A stretch of DNA of 5,881 nt from an uncultured Eubacteriales bacterium (lineage in GTDB: Bacteria > Bacillota > Clostridia > Christensenellales > QAND01). A model generated the notes under the pieces. That model was given only the letters and a program-made list of their open reading frames with translations, had not been told where the DNA came from and made no database searches. How positions within the stretch are numbered: position 1 is the first letter of the stretch; each line of letters opens with the position of its first letter. This document shows, in pieces, positions 1 to 5,735 of the stretch. The stretch lies in assembly GCA_900546685.1 (NCBI GenBank), contig UREB01000115.1, forward strand, positions 1-5,881, in the 5' to 3' direction. The position numbers and the translations under genes were made by a program.

Positions 1-1
1 T

Positions 2-271
2 AAAATGAATCTTTCTGTGCAGCAAACTGGAGGCAGCGTTTTGATGGTTTCTCAGTTTACGCTGATGGGAGATGCCAGAAAGGGGCGCAGACCGGGTATT
101 ACACAGGCTGAAACGCCGGAACGTGCGGATGAGCTATATAAAAAGACCTGCGATTTGCTAAGACAGATGGGTCTATGCGTAGAAACGGGTCAGTTTCAGA
201 CGCATATGCAAGTTCATCTTGTCAACGACGGCCCTGTAACCCTTTTGCTGGATAGTAAAAAACTGTTTTGA
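2..271 (+). CDS. dtd: D-aminoacyl-tRNA deacylase (DTD), 3' part only
   Basis: This is the C-terminal part of DTD, a cytosolic homodimer that hydrolyses D-aminoacyl-tRNAs (D-Tyr, D-Asp and others) and so keeps D-amino acids out of proteins. The frame is open from base 2, where it already reads Lys-Met-Asn-Leu, matching the family's internal G-K-M-N-L stretch. The ATG at 5 is therefore internal and not the start. About 60 N-terminal residues lie outside the window, since the family is usually about 145-150 residues long. Two hallmark motifs are visible. One is SQFTL at bases 50-64. The other is the NDGPVT segment at 224-241, whose Gly-Pro is the cross-subunit cis dipeptide that rejects L-amino acids. 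The stop at 269-271 overlaps the hemZ start. Because DTD clears D-Asp-tRNA, its place upstream of aspS and hisS makes functional sense (inference). Confidence 0.96.
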   Translation, partial: KMNLSVQQTGGSVLMVSQFTLMGDARKGRRPGITQAETPERADELYKKTCDLLRQMGLCVETGQFQTHMQVHLVNDGPVTLLLDSKKLF

Positions 272-1689
272 TGGTGGGAAGCATTTTGTTTGCAATAGAG
301 ACAAAAGATGAATACATGAGAAATGAATTGGCTGAAGAAATTCGTATGTTTGTAGCGGAAGAAGACGCCAATATTGTTGTAAAGCATTGCGCAGAGCCCT
401 TACAGGGCTATATGCGGCATACTGTGGAAGTAACCATGGGAGATAAGCAGACCGGTGCGCAAATAGAGGGAACGCCACTCGACGAACAGCCAATGATCAA
501 AAAGCGCCTAAATAAGCGGGCGGCAAAGCTGGCAGTCTACCAATGTATGGTGCAGCTTACAGGGAGGACGCAGCCTTGGGGCAGCTTAACAGGCGTAAGG
601 CCGGTCAATCTTTTGCGGCAGCTGGAGGCAGAAGGGGCGCGGGATCAGTTTGTAGATCTGCTGGGAGTGCACCCGGAAAAAGCACAGCTGGCAGAGAGCA
701 TTATCAAAAGGCAGGATGCGATGATGCGGGAAACAGATCAGAGCAGCCTTTGTATCTATGTAGGCATTCCCTTTTGCATCACGCGCTGCTCGTACTGCTC
801 TTTTCCTGCCGTGGTTGCCAAAAAAGGGCAGAGAGAATCGTATGTAGCTGCGCTCCTTCAAGAAATCGAGGCTGCGGGAGAGATGATTCGCCGACAGCAT
901 AAGAGCATCTGCGCCGTGTACTTGGGCGGCGGCACGCCTACGGCATTGACGGATCAACAGATGCAGCGTGTGATGGAAGCGATGCAAAGGGCCTTTGGCA
1001 CAGGATATGAATATACGCTGGAGGCCGGCCGGCCGGACACGATTACTAAAGAAAAGCTGGGCATTGCAAAGATGTATGGGGTAAACAGACTTTGCATCAA
1101 TCCGCAGACAATGCAAAACAAGACTTTGGAGCGCATTGGACGCAGGCATACGGCAGAGGACATTGAAGCATGCTATGCATTGGCAAAGCAAGAAGGCTTT
1201 ACACATATCAATGCAGACCTAATTGCAGGCCTTCCGGGAGAAACGGAGGAGGATTTTGCCGATACGCTGAAAAGAGTAGAGCACCTGGCTCCCTCATCGC
1301 TAACCTGCCATACATTGGCATTGAAGAGAGGAAGCAAGCTCATAGAGGATCATTATGCGCATGGGAATGCGGACACGGTATCGCGCATGGTGGATATGGC
1401 CCGTGAAAAAGCAGCGGAGATGGGCATGGGGCCGTATTATTTGTATCGTCAAAAGCATATGGCCGGCAATCTGGAGAATGTGGGGTATGCGAAAACGGGT
1501 GACGCCTGTTTGTATAATGTGGCCATGATGGATGAAATGCTGGACGTAGTTGGGCTCGGTGTAGGTGCCGTTGGCAAGCGCATCATAGGAAACAAGATTC
1601 AGCGCCAGCCAAATCCGCGGGATATCGGCGTGTATTTAGAGCGTATACATACGATCTGTGAACAAAAAACCGCGTTTTTCCATGGTTGA
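271..1689 (+). CDS. hemZ: HemZ-type radical SAM protein (HemN-like coproporphyrinogen dehydrogenase family)
   Basis: A 472-residue radical SAM protein of the Firmicutes HemZ type (the B. subtilis member is about 500 residues). An N-terminal HemZ-specific region of about 160 residues carries PWGSLTGVRP at 102-111. The radical SAM core follows, with the [4Fe-4S] motif CITRCSYC giving Cys169, Cys173 and Cys176, then GGGTP at 219-223 for SAM binding and a GLPGE motif near 321. The C-terminal part has the HemZ-like YYLYRQK...GNLENVGY segment. By family this is annotated as oxygen-independent coproporphyrinogen III dehydrogenase, but that activity is not secure for HemZ proteins and no other haem gene is in view. 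I chose ATG 271, which overlaps the dtd stop by one base (TGATG). There is no clear ribosome binding site, which suggests coupled translation. TTG 268 and TTG 286 are less likely starts. The last codons overlap the -35 box of the hisS promoter. Confidence 0.93.
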   Translation: MVGSILFAIETKDEYMRNELAEEIRMFVAEEDANIVVKHCAEPLQGYMRHTVEVTMGDKQTGAQIEGTPLDEQPMIKKRLNKRAAKLAVYQCMVQLTGRTQPWGSLTGVRPVNLLRQLEAEGARDQFVDLLGVHPEKAQLAESIIKRQDAMMRETDQSSLCIYVGIPFCITRCSYCSFPAVVAKKGQRESYVAALLQEIEAAGEMIRRQHKSICAVYLGGGTPTALTDQQMQRVMEAMQRAFGTGYEYTLEAGRPDTITKEKLGIAKMYGVNRLCINPQTMQNKTLERIGRRHTAEDIEACYALAKQEGFTHINADLIAGLPGETEEDFADTLKRVEHLAPSSLTCHTLALKRGSKLIEDHYAHGNADTVSRMVDMAREKAAEMGMGPYYLYRQKHMAGNLENVGYAKTGDACLYNVAMMDEMLDVVGLGVGAVGKRIIGNKIQRQPNPRDIGVYLERIHTICEQKTAFFHG

Positions 1690-1715
1690 CAGCAGGGGAA
1701 AGCGCTGAGTATAAT
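1686..1715 (+). promoter_or_regulatory. Sigma-A-type promoter of the hisS-aspS operon
   Basis: A perfect -35 hexamer TTGACA at 1686-1691 and a perfect -10 hexamer TATAAT at 1710-1715 are separated by 18 bp. Transcription would begin near 1721-1724, immediately upstream of T-box Stem I, which is where a T-box transcript should start. The -35 box contains the TGA stop codon of hemZ. There is no exact extended -10 TGn element. The match is strong, and control is probably exerted mainly by the riboswitch downstream (inference). Confidence 0.9.
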
Positions 1716-1809
1716 AAATCATCGCGTAGATGGGAAAAAGTAACAAGCCAAGGCCTTTTACAGGGAGAGCAGCCGCGACTGAAAGCTGCTTATCGGCCTG
1801 TTTGCCAAA

Positions 1810-1814
1810 GACAC
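1810..1814 (+). promoter_or_regulatory. T-box specifier: GAC (Asp), overlapping CAC (His)
   Basis: In the 3' side of the specifier loop the sequence reads ccaaa-GAC-AC-tccc. GAC at 1810-1812 sits where the specifier codon normally lies: after an A-rich loop-E-like stretch, followed by A, and two bases above the lower helix. It would pair with the GUC anticodon of tRNA-Asp. A second triplet, CAC (His) at 1812-1814, overlaps by one base but abuts the helix and is followed by T, which is less usual. I take GAC as the working specifier. Assignment from sequence alone is good but not final. Confidence 0.8.
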
Positions 1815-1886
1815 TCCCGGAGCTGCTCAGAAATGAGACGTATCACCTGCGTTAAAGGTGAAAAGTGGAACTGTATTTTGTTCAAC

Positions 1887-1919
1887 AAGGGTGGCACCGC
1901 GGGCTTAGCTTCGTCCCTT
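1887..1919 (+). promoter_or_regulatory. T-box antiterminator
   Basis: Helix A1 is AAGGG 1887-1891 paired with CCCTT 1915-1919. The seven-base bulge UGGCACC is at 1892-1898. Helix A2 is GCG 1899-1901 with CGT 1912-1914 (one G-U pair). This is the textbook antiterminator shape. The first four bulge bases, UGGC, pair with the tRNA 3' end NCCA, and the C at 1895 calls for a G discriminator base. G73 is the discriminator of tRNA-Asp, while bacterial tRNA-His has C73. The bulge therefore agrees with the GAC specifier. Confidence 0.93.
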
Positions 1920-1938
1920 ACCGTGACCATCTTTTTTT
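1887..1938 (+). terminator. T-box-controlled intrinsic terminator
   Basis: The alternative fold pairs 1887-1894 with 1927-1934 and 1895-1897 with 1923-1925, with A1926 bulged, and can add GGG 1901-1903 with CCC 1915-1917 inside. It is followed by seven T at 1932-1938. The 5' arm uses the same bases as the antiterminator helix and bulge, so the two structures exclude each other. When tRNA is charged this hairpin should stop transcription before hisS. The helix is imperfect, so the exact pairing is less certain than the U-tract. Confidence 0.8.
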
Positions 1939-1943
1939 ATTTT

Positions 1944-1951
1944 GGAGGAGG
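1944..1951 (+). promoter_or_regulatory. Ribosome binding site of hisS
   Basis: GGAGGAGG lies 7 bases before ATG 1959 and just after the terminator U-tract. It decides the hisS start: the open frame continues upstream to 1686, but that stretch is the riboswitch. Confidence 0.93.
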
Positions 1952-1958
1952 CGTTTGC

Positions 1959-3233
1959 ATGAAATATACTGCGCTGAAAGGCACAAAAGACGTGTTGCCC
2001 GGCGAAAGCCATCTCTGGCAGTCGCTGGAATACAATATCCGTTTTTTAACGTCGCTGTATGGATTTCGGGAGATTCGTACGCCTGTAATTGAGCATACTG
2101 AGCTATTTTTGCGCGGCGTCGGCGATACGACGGACATTGTACAGAAGGAAACCTATACCTTTGACGACAGGGGAGGCCGCAGCATCACCTTAAAGCCGGA
2201 AGGCACAGGCGGAGCGGTCCGTGCTTTTGTAGAGGCCGGCCTATTCAACGAACCGCAGCCGACCAAGATGTATTATTTAAACTGCCCTGTGTTTCGGTAT
2301 GAAAAGCCGCAGGCCGGCCGGCTGCGCGAGCATCACCAGTTCGGCGTGGAGGTATTTGGCTCTGCATCGCCGTATACAGATGCAGAGGTGATTTCCTTGG
2401 CCCTAGCGCTGTTTCAGACGCTGGGCTTGGAGGGCTTGGTCGTTCATATCAACAGCATTGGATGCCCGAATTGCCGTCCGGAATATCAGAAGAAGCTGAA
2501 GGAATATTTTGCGCCTCATATCAAGGAGATGTGCAAGGATTGTCAGGATCGCTTTGAACGCAATCCGCTTAGGCTTTTGGACTGCAAGGAAGAAAAATGC
2601 AAGTCCATCGCGCAGGAAGCCCCCCGGATGATCGACTGCCTTTGTGAGGAATGCCAGACACACTTTGATCAATTACAGGGGGCGTTGAAGACGCTGCACA
2701 TCCCGTATGAGATTGATCCTGGAATCGTACGCGGATTGGATTATTATACGAAGACCGTCTTTGAAGTAATTTCCAACAAAATTGGCGCCCAGGGTACCAT
2801 TTGTGGAGGCGGACGGTACGATGGCCTGGTAGAAACCTTGGGCGGCCCCAAAACACCAGGTATCGGTTTCGGCATCGGAATGGAGCGCTTGCTGCTCGTA
2901 ATGCAGGCCCAGAAATTAGAGCCGCCGACGCCTTCCAGGTGCGATGTGTTTGTCAACACCTTTGGGGATACCGAGCGCGCTTTGGAGATCTGTACGCTAT
3001 TGCGAGCACGCGGCGTGAAGGCAGATTTTGATCCCAATGGGCGTAGTATGAAGAGCAGTATGCGCTATGCGGAAAAGCTAGGGCCCGCGTGTATCTTGTT
3101 TGAAGGAGAGGATGAAAGGGCCAAGGGAGAAGTGCAGATTCGTGCGATGGTAGACGGAGAGCAGAAAGCATATCCGTTTGAGGAAGCTCTGGACAGACTG
3201 CAAAAAATATTGGCTCAATTTACCTGGGCATAA
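1959..3233 (+). CDS. hisS: Histidine--tRNA ligase (HisRS)
   Basis: A class II aminoacyl-tRNA synthetase of 424 residues, the usual bacterial length (about 420), which attaches histidine to tRNA-His in the cytosol. The start MKYTALKGTKDVLP is typical. In order there are a motif 1 region (about 35-65), LKPEGT near 79-84, motif 2 beginning FRYE at 112-115, the His-binding signatures RGLDYYTKTVFE from 258 and CGGGRYDGL at 282-290, and motif 3 GIGFGIGMER at 301-310. A C-terminal anticodon-binding domain (about 325-424) follows. Between motif 2 and the RGLDYY signature the insertion domain holds nine cysteines (169, 172, 192, 195, 209, 214, 227, 229, 232), several in CxxC pairs, suggesting a metal site. 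I recall similar cysteines in clostridial HisRS. The gene is first in the operon behind the T-box, and the aspS start codon lies 14 bases after its stop. Confidence 0.98.
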   Translation: MKYTALKGTKDVLPGESHLWQSLEYNIRFLTSLYGFREIRTPVIEHTELFLRGVGDTTDIVQKETYTFDDRGGRSITLKPEGTGGAVRAFVEAGLFNEPQPTKMYYLNCPVFRYEKPQAGRLREHHQFGVEVFGSASPYTDAEVISLALALFQTLGLEGLVVHINSIGCPNCRPEYQKKLKEYFAPHIKEMCKDCQDRFERNPLRLLDCKEEKCKSIAQEAPRMIDCLCEECQTHFDQLQGALKTLHIPYEIDPGIVRGLDYYTKTVFEVISNKIGAQGTICGGGRYDGLVETLGGPKTPGIGFGIGMERLLLVMQAQKLEPPTPSRCDVFVNTFGDTERALEICTLLRARGVKADFDPNGRSMKSSMRYAEKLGPACILFEGEDERAKGEVQIRAMVDGEQKAYPFEEALDRLQKILAQFTWA

Positions 3234-3235
3234 AT

Positions 3236-3242
3236 GGAGGAG
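3236..3242 (+). promoter_or_regulatory. Ribosome binding site of aspS
   Basis: GGAGGAG lies 5 bases before ATG 3248 in the 14-base gap after hisS. There is no room for a promoter or terminator, so hisS and aspS share one message. Confidence 0.92.
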
Positions 3243-3247
3243 ACAGC

Positions 3248-5044
3248 ATGAAAACAGATATGATGGGAAACTGGAGCCGCGACTGCTTATGCGCGCAGCT
3301 GACAGAACAGAATGTAGGGCAGGAGGTTACCGTGATGGGCTGGGTGGATACCCGGCGTGACCTGGGCGGCCTCATCTTCATCGATGTCCGCGATACAAGC
3401 GGCGTAATACAGTGCGTATTCGACTCGGCAGAGTATAAGGACTTTGCAAAGGTGGAAAGCCTCCGCAATGAATATGTCGTAGCGATCCGCGGCAAAGTAC
3501 TGCTGCGGGATGAAGAGACGATCAACCCCAATATTGCAACGGGTACCATTGAGGTTAGGGCAACGGATCTAAAGATTCTATCCGCTGCCAAAACGCCGCC
3601 GTTTTATATCGAGGATGGCGTAAACGTACGCGAAGAGTTGCGCTTAAAATATCGGTATCTGGATCTTAGGCGTCCTGAAATGCAGGCAAAGATGAAAATG
3701 CGTCATCAAGTGATGCAGCTGGTACGTAATTATTTTTCCGAAAACGGCTTTTTGGAAATTGAAACTCCAATGCTTGCCAAAAGTACGCCGGAGGGAGCAC
3801 GTGAATATTTGGTGCCAAGCCGTATTCAGCCACACAAATTTTATGCATTGCCGCAGTCTCCGCAGATGTTCAAGCAGTTGCTGATGGTATCCGGCCTGGA
3901 TCGGTATTTCCAGATTGTCCGTTGTTTTAGAGATGAGGATTTGCGTGCAGATCGTCAACCTGAATTTACGCAGATTGACTTAGAAATGTCCTTTGTATCG
4001 CCGGACGATGTGATGAGCGTAAATGAAAAGCTGGTGCAAAAGATATTCCAAGAAACCTGGGGGATGGATCTGCCTGTGCCTTTCCGCCGGCTGACCTATC
4101 GGGAAGCTATGGATCGCTTTGGTTCGGATAAGCCAGATACCCGCTTTGGCTTGGAGCTTTGCGAAATCAGCGACCTGGTTGCAAACACCAATTTCAAGGT
4201 ATTTGCGAGCATTGTAAAAAATGGCGGTACCGTACGCGGCATCAATGTAAAGGGCGGCGTTGATAAATTTGCCCGCCGTGAGCTGGATGCGCTGGTAGAA
4301 TATGTAAAGCAATATGGTGCTAAGGGCATGGCATGGATTTCCGTAAAGGAAAACGAGCTGCAAAGCCCCATTGTAAAGTTCTTTACGGAAGAAGAGACCA
4401 ATGCGATCCTGGATCGTATGGGCGCCGAGGTCGGCGATGTTTTAATGTTTGTTTCCGACGTAAATGAGGACGTTGTATTCGATGCGCTGGGGCATCTGCG
4501 CCTGCACCTAGGCGAAAAGCTTGGTTTGATTGATCACGACAAGCTGGATGTGCTATGGGTCACGGAGTTCCCGTTGCTAGAGTACAGCGCAGAGGAAAAA
4601 CGTTTTGTTGCAAAGCATCATCCTTTCACCATGCCGATGGATGAGGACATACAGTATCTGGATTCTGATCCTGGCCGAGTGAGAGCCAAGGCTTACGATC
4701 TTGTGATCAACGGTATGGAGGCAGGTGGCGGCAGCTGCCGTATCTACAATCCGGACCTTCAAGCCAAGATGTTTGATGTGTTGGGATTAAGTCATGAAGA
4801 AGCGCAGGATAAATTTGGTTTCTTGATCGAGGGATTCCAGTACGGTACGCCGCCGCATGGCGGTATGGCCTATGGCCTAGACCGTCTGGTGATGATTTTG
4901 ACAAAGAGCAAGTCCATCCGTGATGTCATCGCTTTCCCGAAGGTGCAGTCCGGTACGTGTCCGCTGACCGGTGCTCCGTATTATGTGGAGCAAAAGCAGC
5001 TGGATGAACTGCATATTGAAACGACGCAGGAAGAAGAGGCTTAA
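3248..5044 (+). CDS. aspS: Aspartate--tRNA ligase (AspRS), bacterial type
   Basis: A full-length bacterial AspRS of 598 residues (the family is about 590), which charges tRNA-Asp with aspartate. The N-terminal OB-fold anticodon-binding domain (about 1-110) includes GWVDTRRDLGG around 31-41. The class II core has motif 2 FRDEDLR at 227-233. The bacterial GAD insert lies roughly at 290-420, and motif 3 GLDR is at 543-546. Leu39, directly after RRD, is the residue seen in discriminating AspRS. Non-discriminating enzymes, which also charge tRNA-Asn, usually have His there. This suggests the enzyme is specific for tRNA-Asp (inference from family knowledge). Translation starts at ATG 3248 after GGAGGAG at 3236-3242. 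The gene is cotranscribed with hisS and is the one whose cognate tRNA matches the T-box specifier and discriminator pairing. Confidence 0.98.
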   Translation: MKTDMMGNWSRDCLCAQLTEQNVGQEVTVMGWVDTRRDLGGLIFIDVRDTSGVIQCVFDSAEYKDFAKVESLRNEYVVAIRGKVLLRDEETINPNIATGTIEVRATDLKILSAAKTPPFYIEDGVNVREELRLKYRYLDLRRPEMQAKMKMRHQVMQLVRNYFSENGFLEIETPMLAKSTPEGAREYLVPSRIQPHKFYALPQSPQMFKQLLMVSGLDRYFQIVRCFRDEDLRADRQPEFTQIDLEMSFVSPDDVMSVNEKLVQKIFQETWGMDLPVPFRRLTYREAMDRFGSDKPDTRFGLELCEISDLVANTNFKVFASIVKNGGTVRGINVKGGVDKFARRELDALVEYVKQYGAKGMAWISVKENELQSPIVKFFTEEETNAILDRMGAEVGDVLMFVSDVNEDVVFDALGHLRLHLGEKLGLIDHDKLDVLWVTEFPLLEYSAEEKRFVAKHHPFTMPMDEDIQYLDSDPGRVRAKAYDLVINGMEAGGGSCRIYNPDLQAKMFDVLGLSHEEAQDKFGFLIEGFQYGTPPHGGMAYGLDRLVMILTKSKSIRDVIAFPKVQSGTCPLTGAPYYVEQKQLDELHIETTQEEEA

Positions 5045-5045
5045 A

Positions 5046-5735
5046 TTGGACTGCATGCAGGATAGAACTGCGCTGCTGCTCGGGGATAGTGCGGTGGCGC
5101 AGCTGTCCAAAGCACATGTGATGGTGATTGGTTTGGGTGGTGTTGGCGGTACGGCAGCGGAAGCGCTGTGCCGCAGCGGCGTTGGCAGGCTCACATTGGT
5201 AGATGGGGATCAAGTAGCAGTTTCCAACTTAAATCGTCAGATCGTAGCTGTTCGGAGTACCGTGGGCTGGCCCAAAGCGACGGCTATGAAAAAAAGGTTG
5301 GAAGAGATCCAACCCGAGGCACTGCTGACTGCGGAGGACTGTAATTTTACCGAACAGACCTCCGAAAGGCTGTTAGCCTTGCAGCCGGATTTTATCATAG
5401 ATGCAATCGATAGCATGGCGGACAAGCTGTGCCTGATTGTAAAATGCCATCAGAAGGGCCTTTCCATTATTTCCGCAACGGGAGCTGGGAACCGGATGGA
5501 TCTCCAGCAATTAAAACTAGCGGATGTGTTTGATACGCAGGGAGATCCCGTTTGCCGCATATTGCGAAGAGAACTGAGAAAACAGGGTGTTGAACGCCAT
5601 ATGGTGGTATACTCGCAAGAAACACCGATGCGGAAGGGCAGGCCTACGGGAAGTATGATGTTTGTCCCGTCCGCGATGGGGCTTCTGCTGGCTCAGCATG
5701 TTGTGAGTTGTCTAAAATCGAGGGATGATGTGTGA
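5046..5735 (+). CDS. tcdA: tRNA threonylcarbamoyladenosine dehydratase (ThiF/E1-like, TcdA family)
   Basis: A ThiF/E1-superfamily enzyme of about 229 residues. TcdA uses ATP to cyclise t6A37 to ct6A in tRNAs that read ANN codons. Numbered from TTG 5046, the N-terminal RTALLLG segment (7-13) is followed by the nucleotide-binding loop GLGGVG (29-34), the acidic VDGD end of strand 2 (52-55), NLNRQ (61-65) with the ATP-contacting Arg, and DAIDS at 119-123. The end carries RPTGS (199-203) and FVPSAMG, typical of the Gram-positive branch. It is shorter than the E. coli protein (about 268) and I see no equivalent of that protein's C-terminal Cys region. TTG 5046 has a purine-rich AAGAGG about 6 bases upstream and begins one base after the aspS stop. 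ATG 5055 is the alternative start. A longer frame back to 4971 would overlap aspS and is unlikely. Another ThiF-like adenylating role is possible but less likely. Confidence 0.88.
   Translation: MDCMQDRTALLLGDSAVAQLSKAHVMVIGLGGVGGTAAEALCRSGVGRLTLVDGDQVAVSNLNRQIVAVRSTVGWPKATAMKKRLEEIQPEALLTAEDCNFTEQTSERLLALQPDFIIDAIDSMADKLCLIVKCHQKGLSIISATGAGNRMDLQQLKLADVFDTQGDPVCRILRRELRKQGVERHMVVYSQETPMRKGRPTGSMMFVPSAMGLLLAQHVVSCLKSRDDV
5721..5726 (+). promoter_or_regulatory. Ribosome binding site deciding the GTG start of the RseC-like gene
   Basis: AGGGAT lies inside the last tcdA codons, 5 bases before GTG 5732. The nearby ATGs at 5725 and 5728 are in another frame, so GTG 5732 is the only sensible start for the RseC-like frame. 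Confidence 0.65.

Larger units (their letters stand above)
1721..1938 (+). ncRNA. T-box riboswitch leader of hisS-aspS
   Basis: A cis-acting leader RNA that binds an uncharged tRNA and then reads through a transcription terminator. Stem I can be folded by eye. GGGA 1732-1735 pairs with TCCC 1815-1818. Above this is the specifier loop (aaaagtaa 1736-1743 opposite 1805-1814). Next come 1744-1748 with 1800-1804, a 2-nt bulge, 1751-1755 with 1795-1799, and the distal hairpin 1768-1773 with 1785-1790. GA dinucleotides at 1729-1730 and 1820-1821 fit the basal kink-turn. A small hairpin follows (ctca 1826-1829, GAAA loop, tgag 1834-1837), then Stem III (1843-1848 with 1856-1861). The conserved T-box sequence AAGGGTGGCACCGCGG is at 1887-1902. 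The linker between Stem I and the antiterminator is short, and I see no large Stem II. No protein is encoded here, although the hisS frame stays open through it. Confidence 0.97.

Noticed and set aside
1023..1036. GC-rich palindrome GGCCGGCCGGCCGG in hemZ, with a similar stretch near 2312-2321 in hisS
   Set aside because: It is explained by in-frame Ala-Gly-Arg codons in conserved protein segments. It is not repeated as a unit and has no flanking structure.
586..1206. Open frame of about 206 codons on the - strand inside hemZ
   Set aside because: It lies fully antisense to a well-supported radical SAM gene and its translation shows no recognisable domain. It is a by-product of codon bias.
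1664..1680. AAAAAC-CGC-GTTTTT inverted repeat near the hemZ 3' end as a possible terminator
   Set aside because: The stem is nearly all A-T, the loop is three bases, and the T-run belongs to the stem itself. It is too weak to call a terminator.
1686..1958. Open frame upstream of hisS that would add 91 residues to the N-terminus
   Set aside because: It runs through the promoter and T-box structure, encodes nothing HisRS-like, and the GGAGGAGG site at 1944-1951 with ATG 1959 gives a standard HisRS start.
1865..2092. Small + strand frame covering the T-box antiterminator and the hisS start
   Set aside because: It overlaps the riboswitch and hisS in another frame, has no ribosome binding site and resembles no known protein.
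4971..5045. Upstream ATG extending the TcdA frame 25 codons into aspS
   Set aside because: The added residues translate conserved aspS sequence out of frame. The TcdA family similarity begins at about RTALLLG, and TTG 5046 or ATG 5055 fits the family length.
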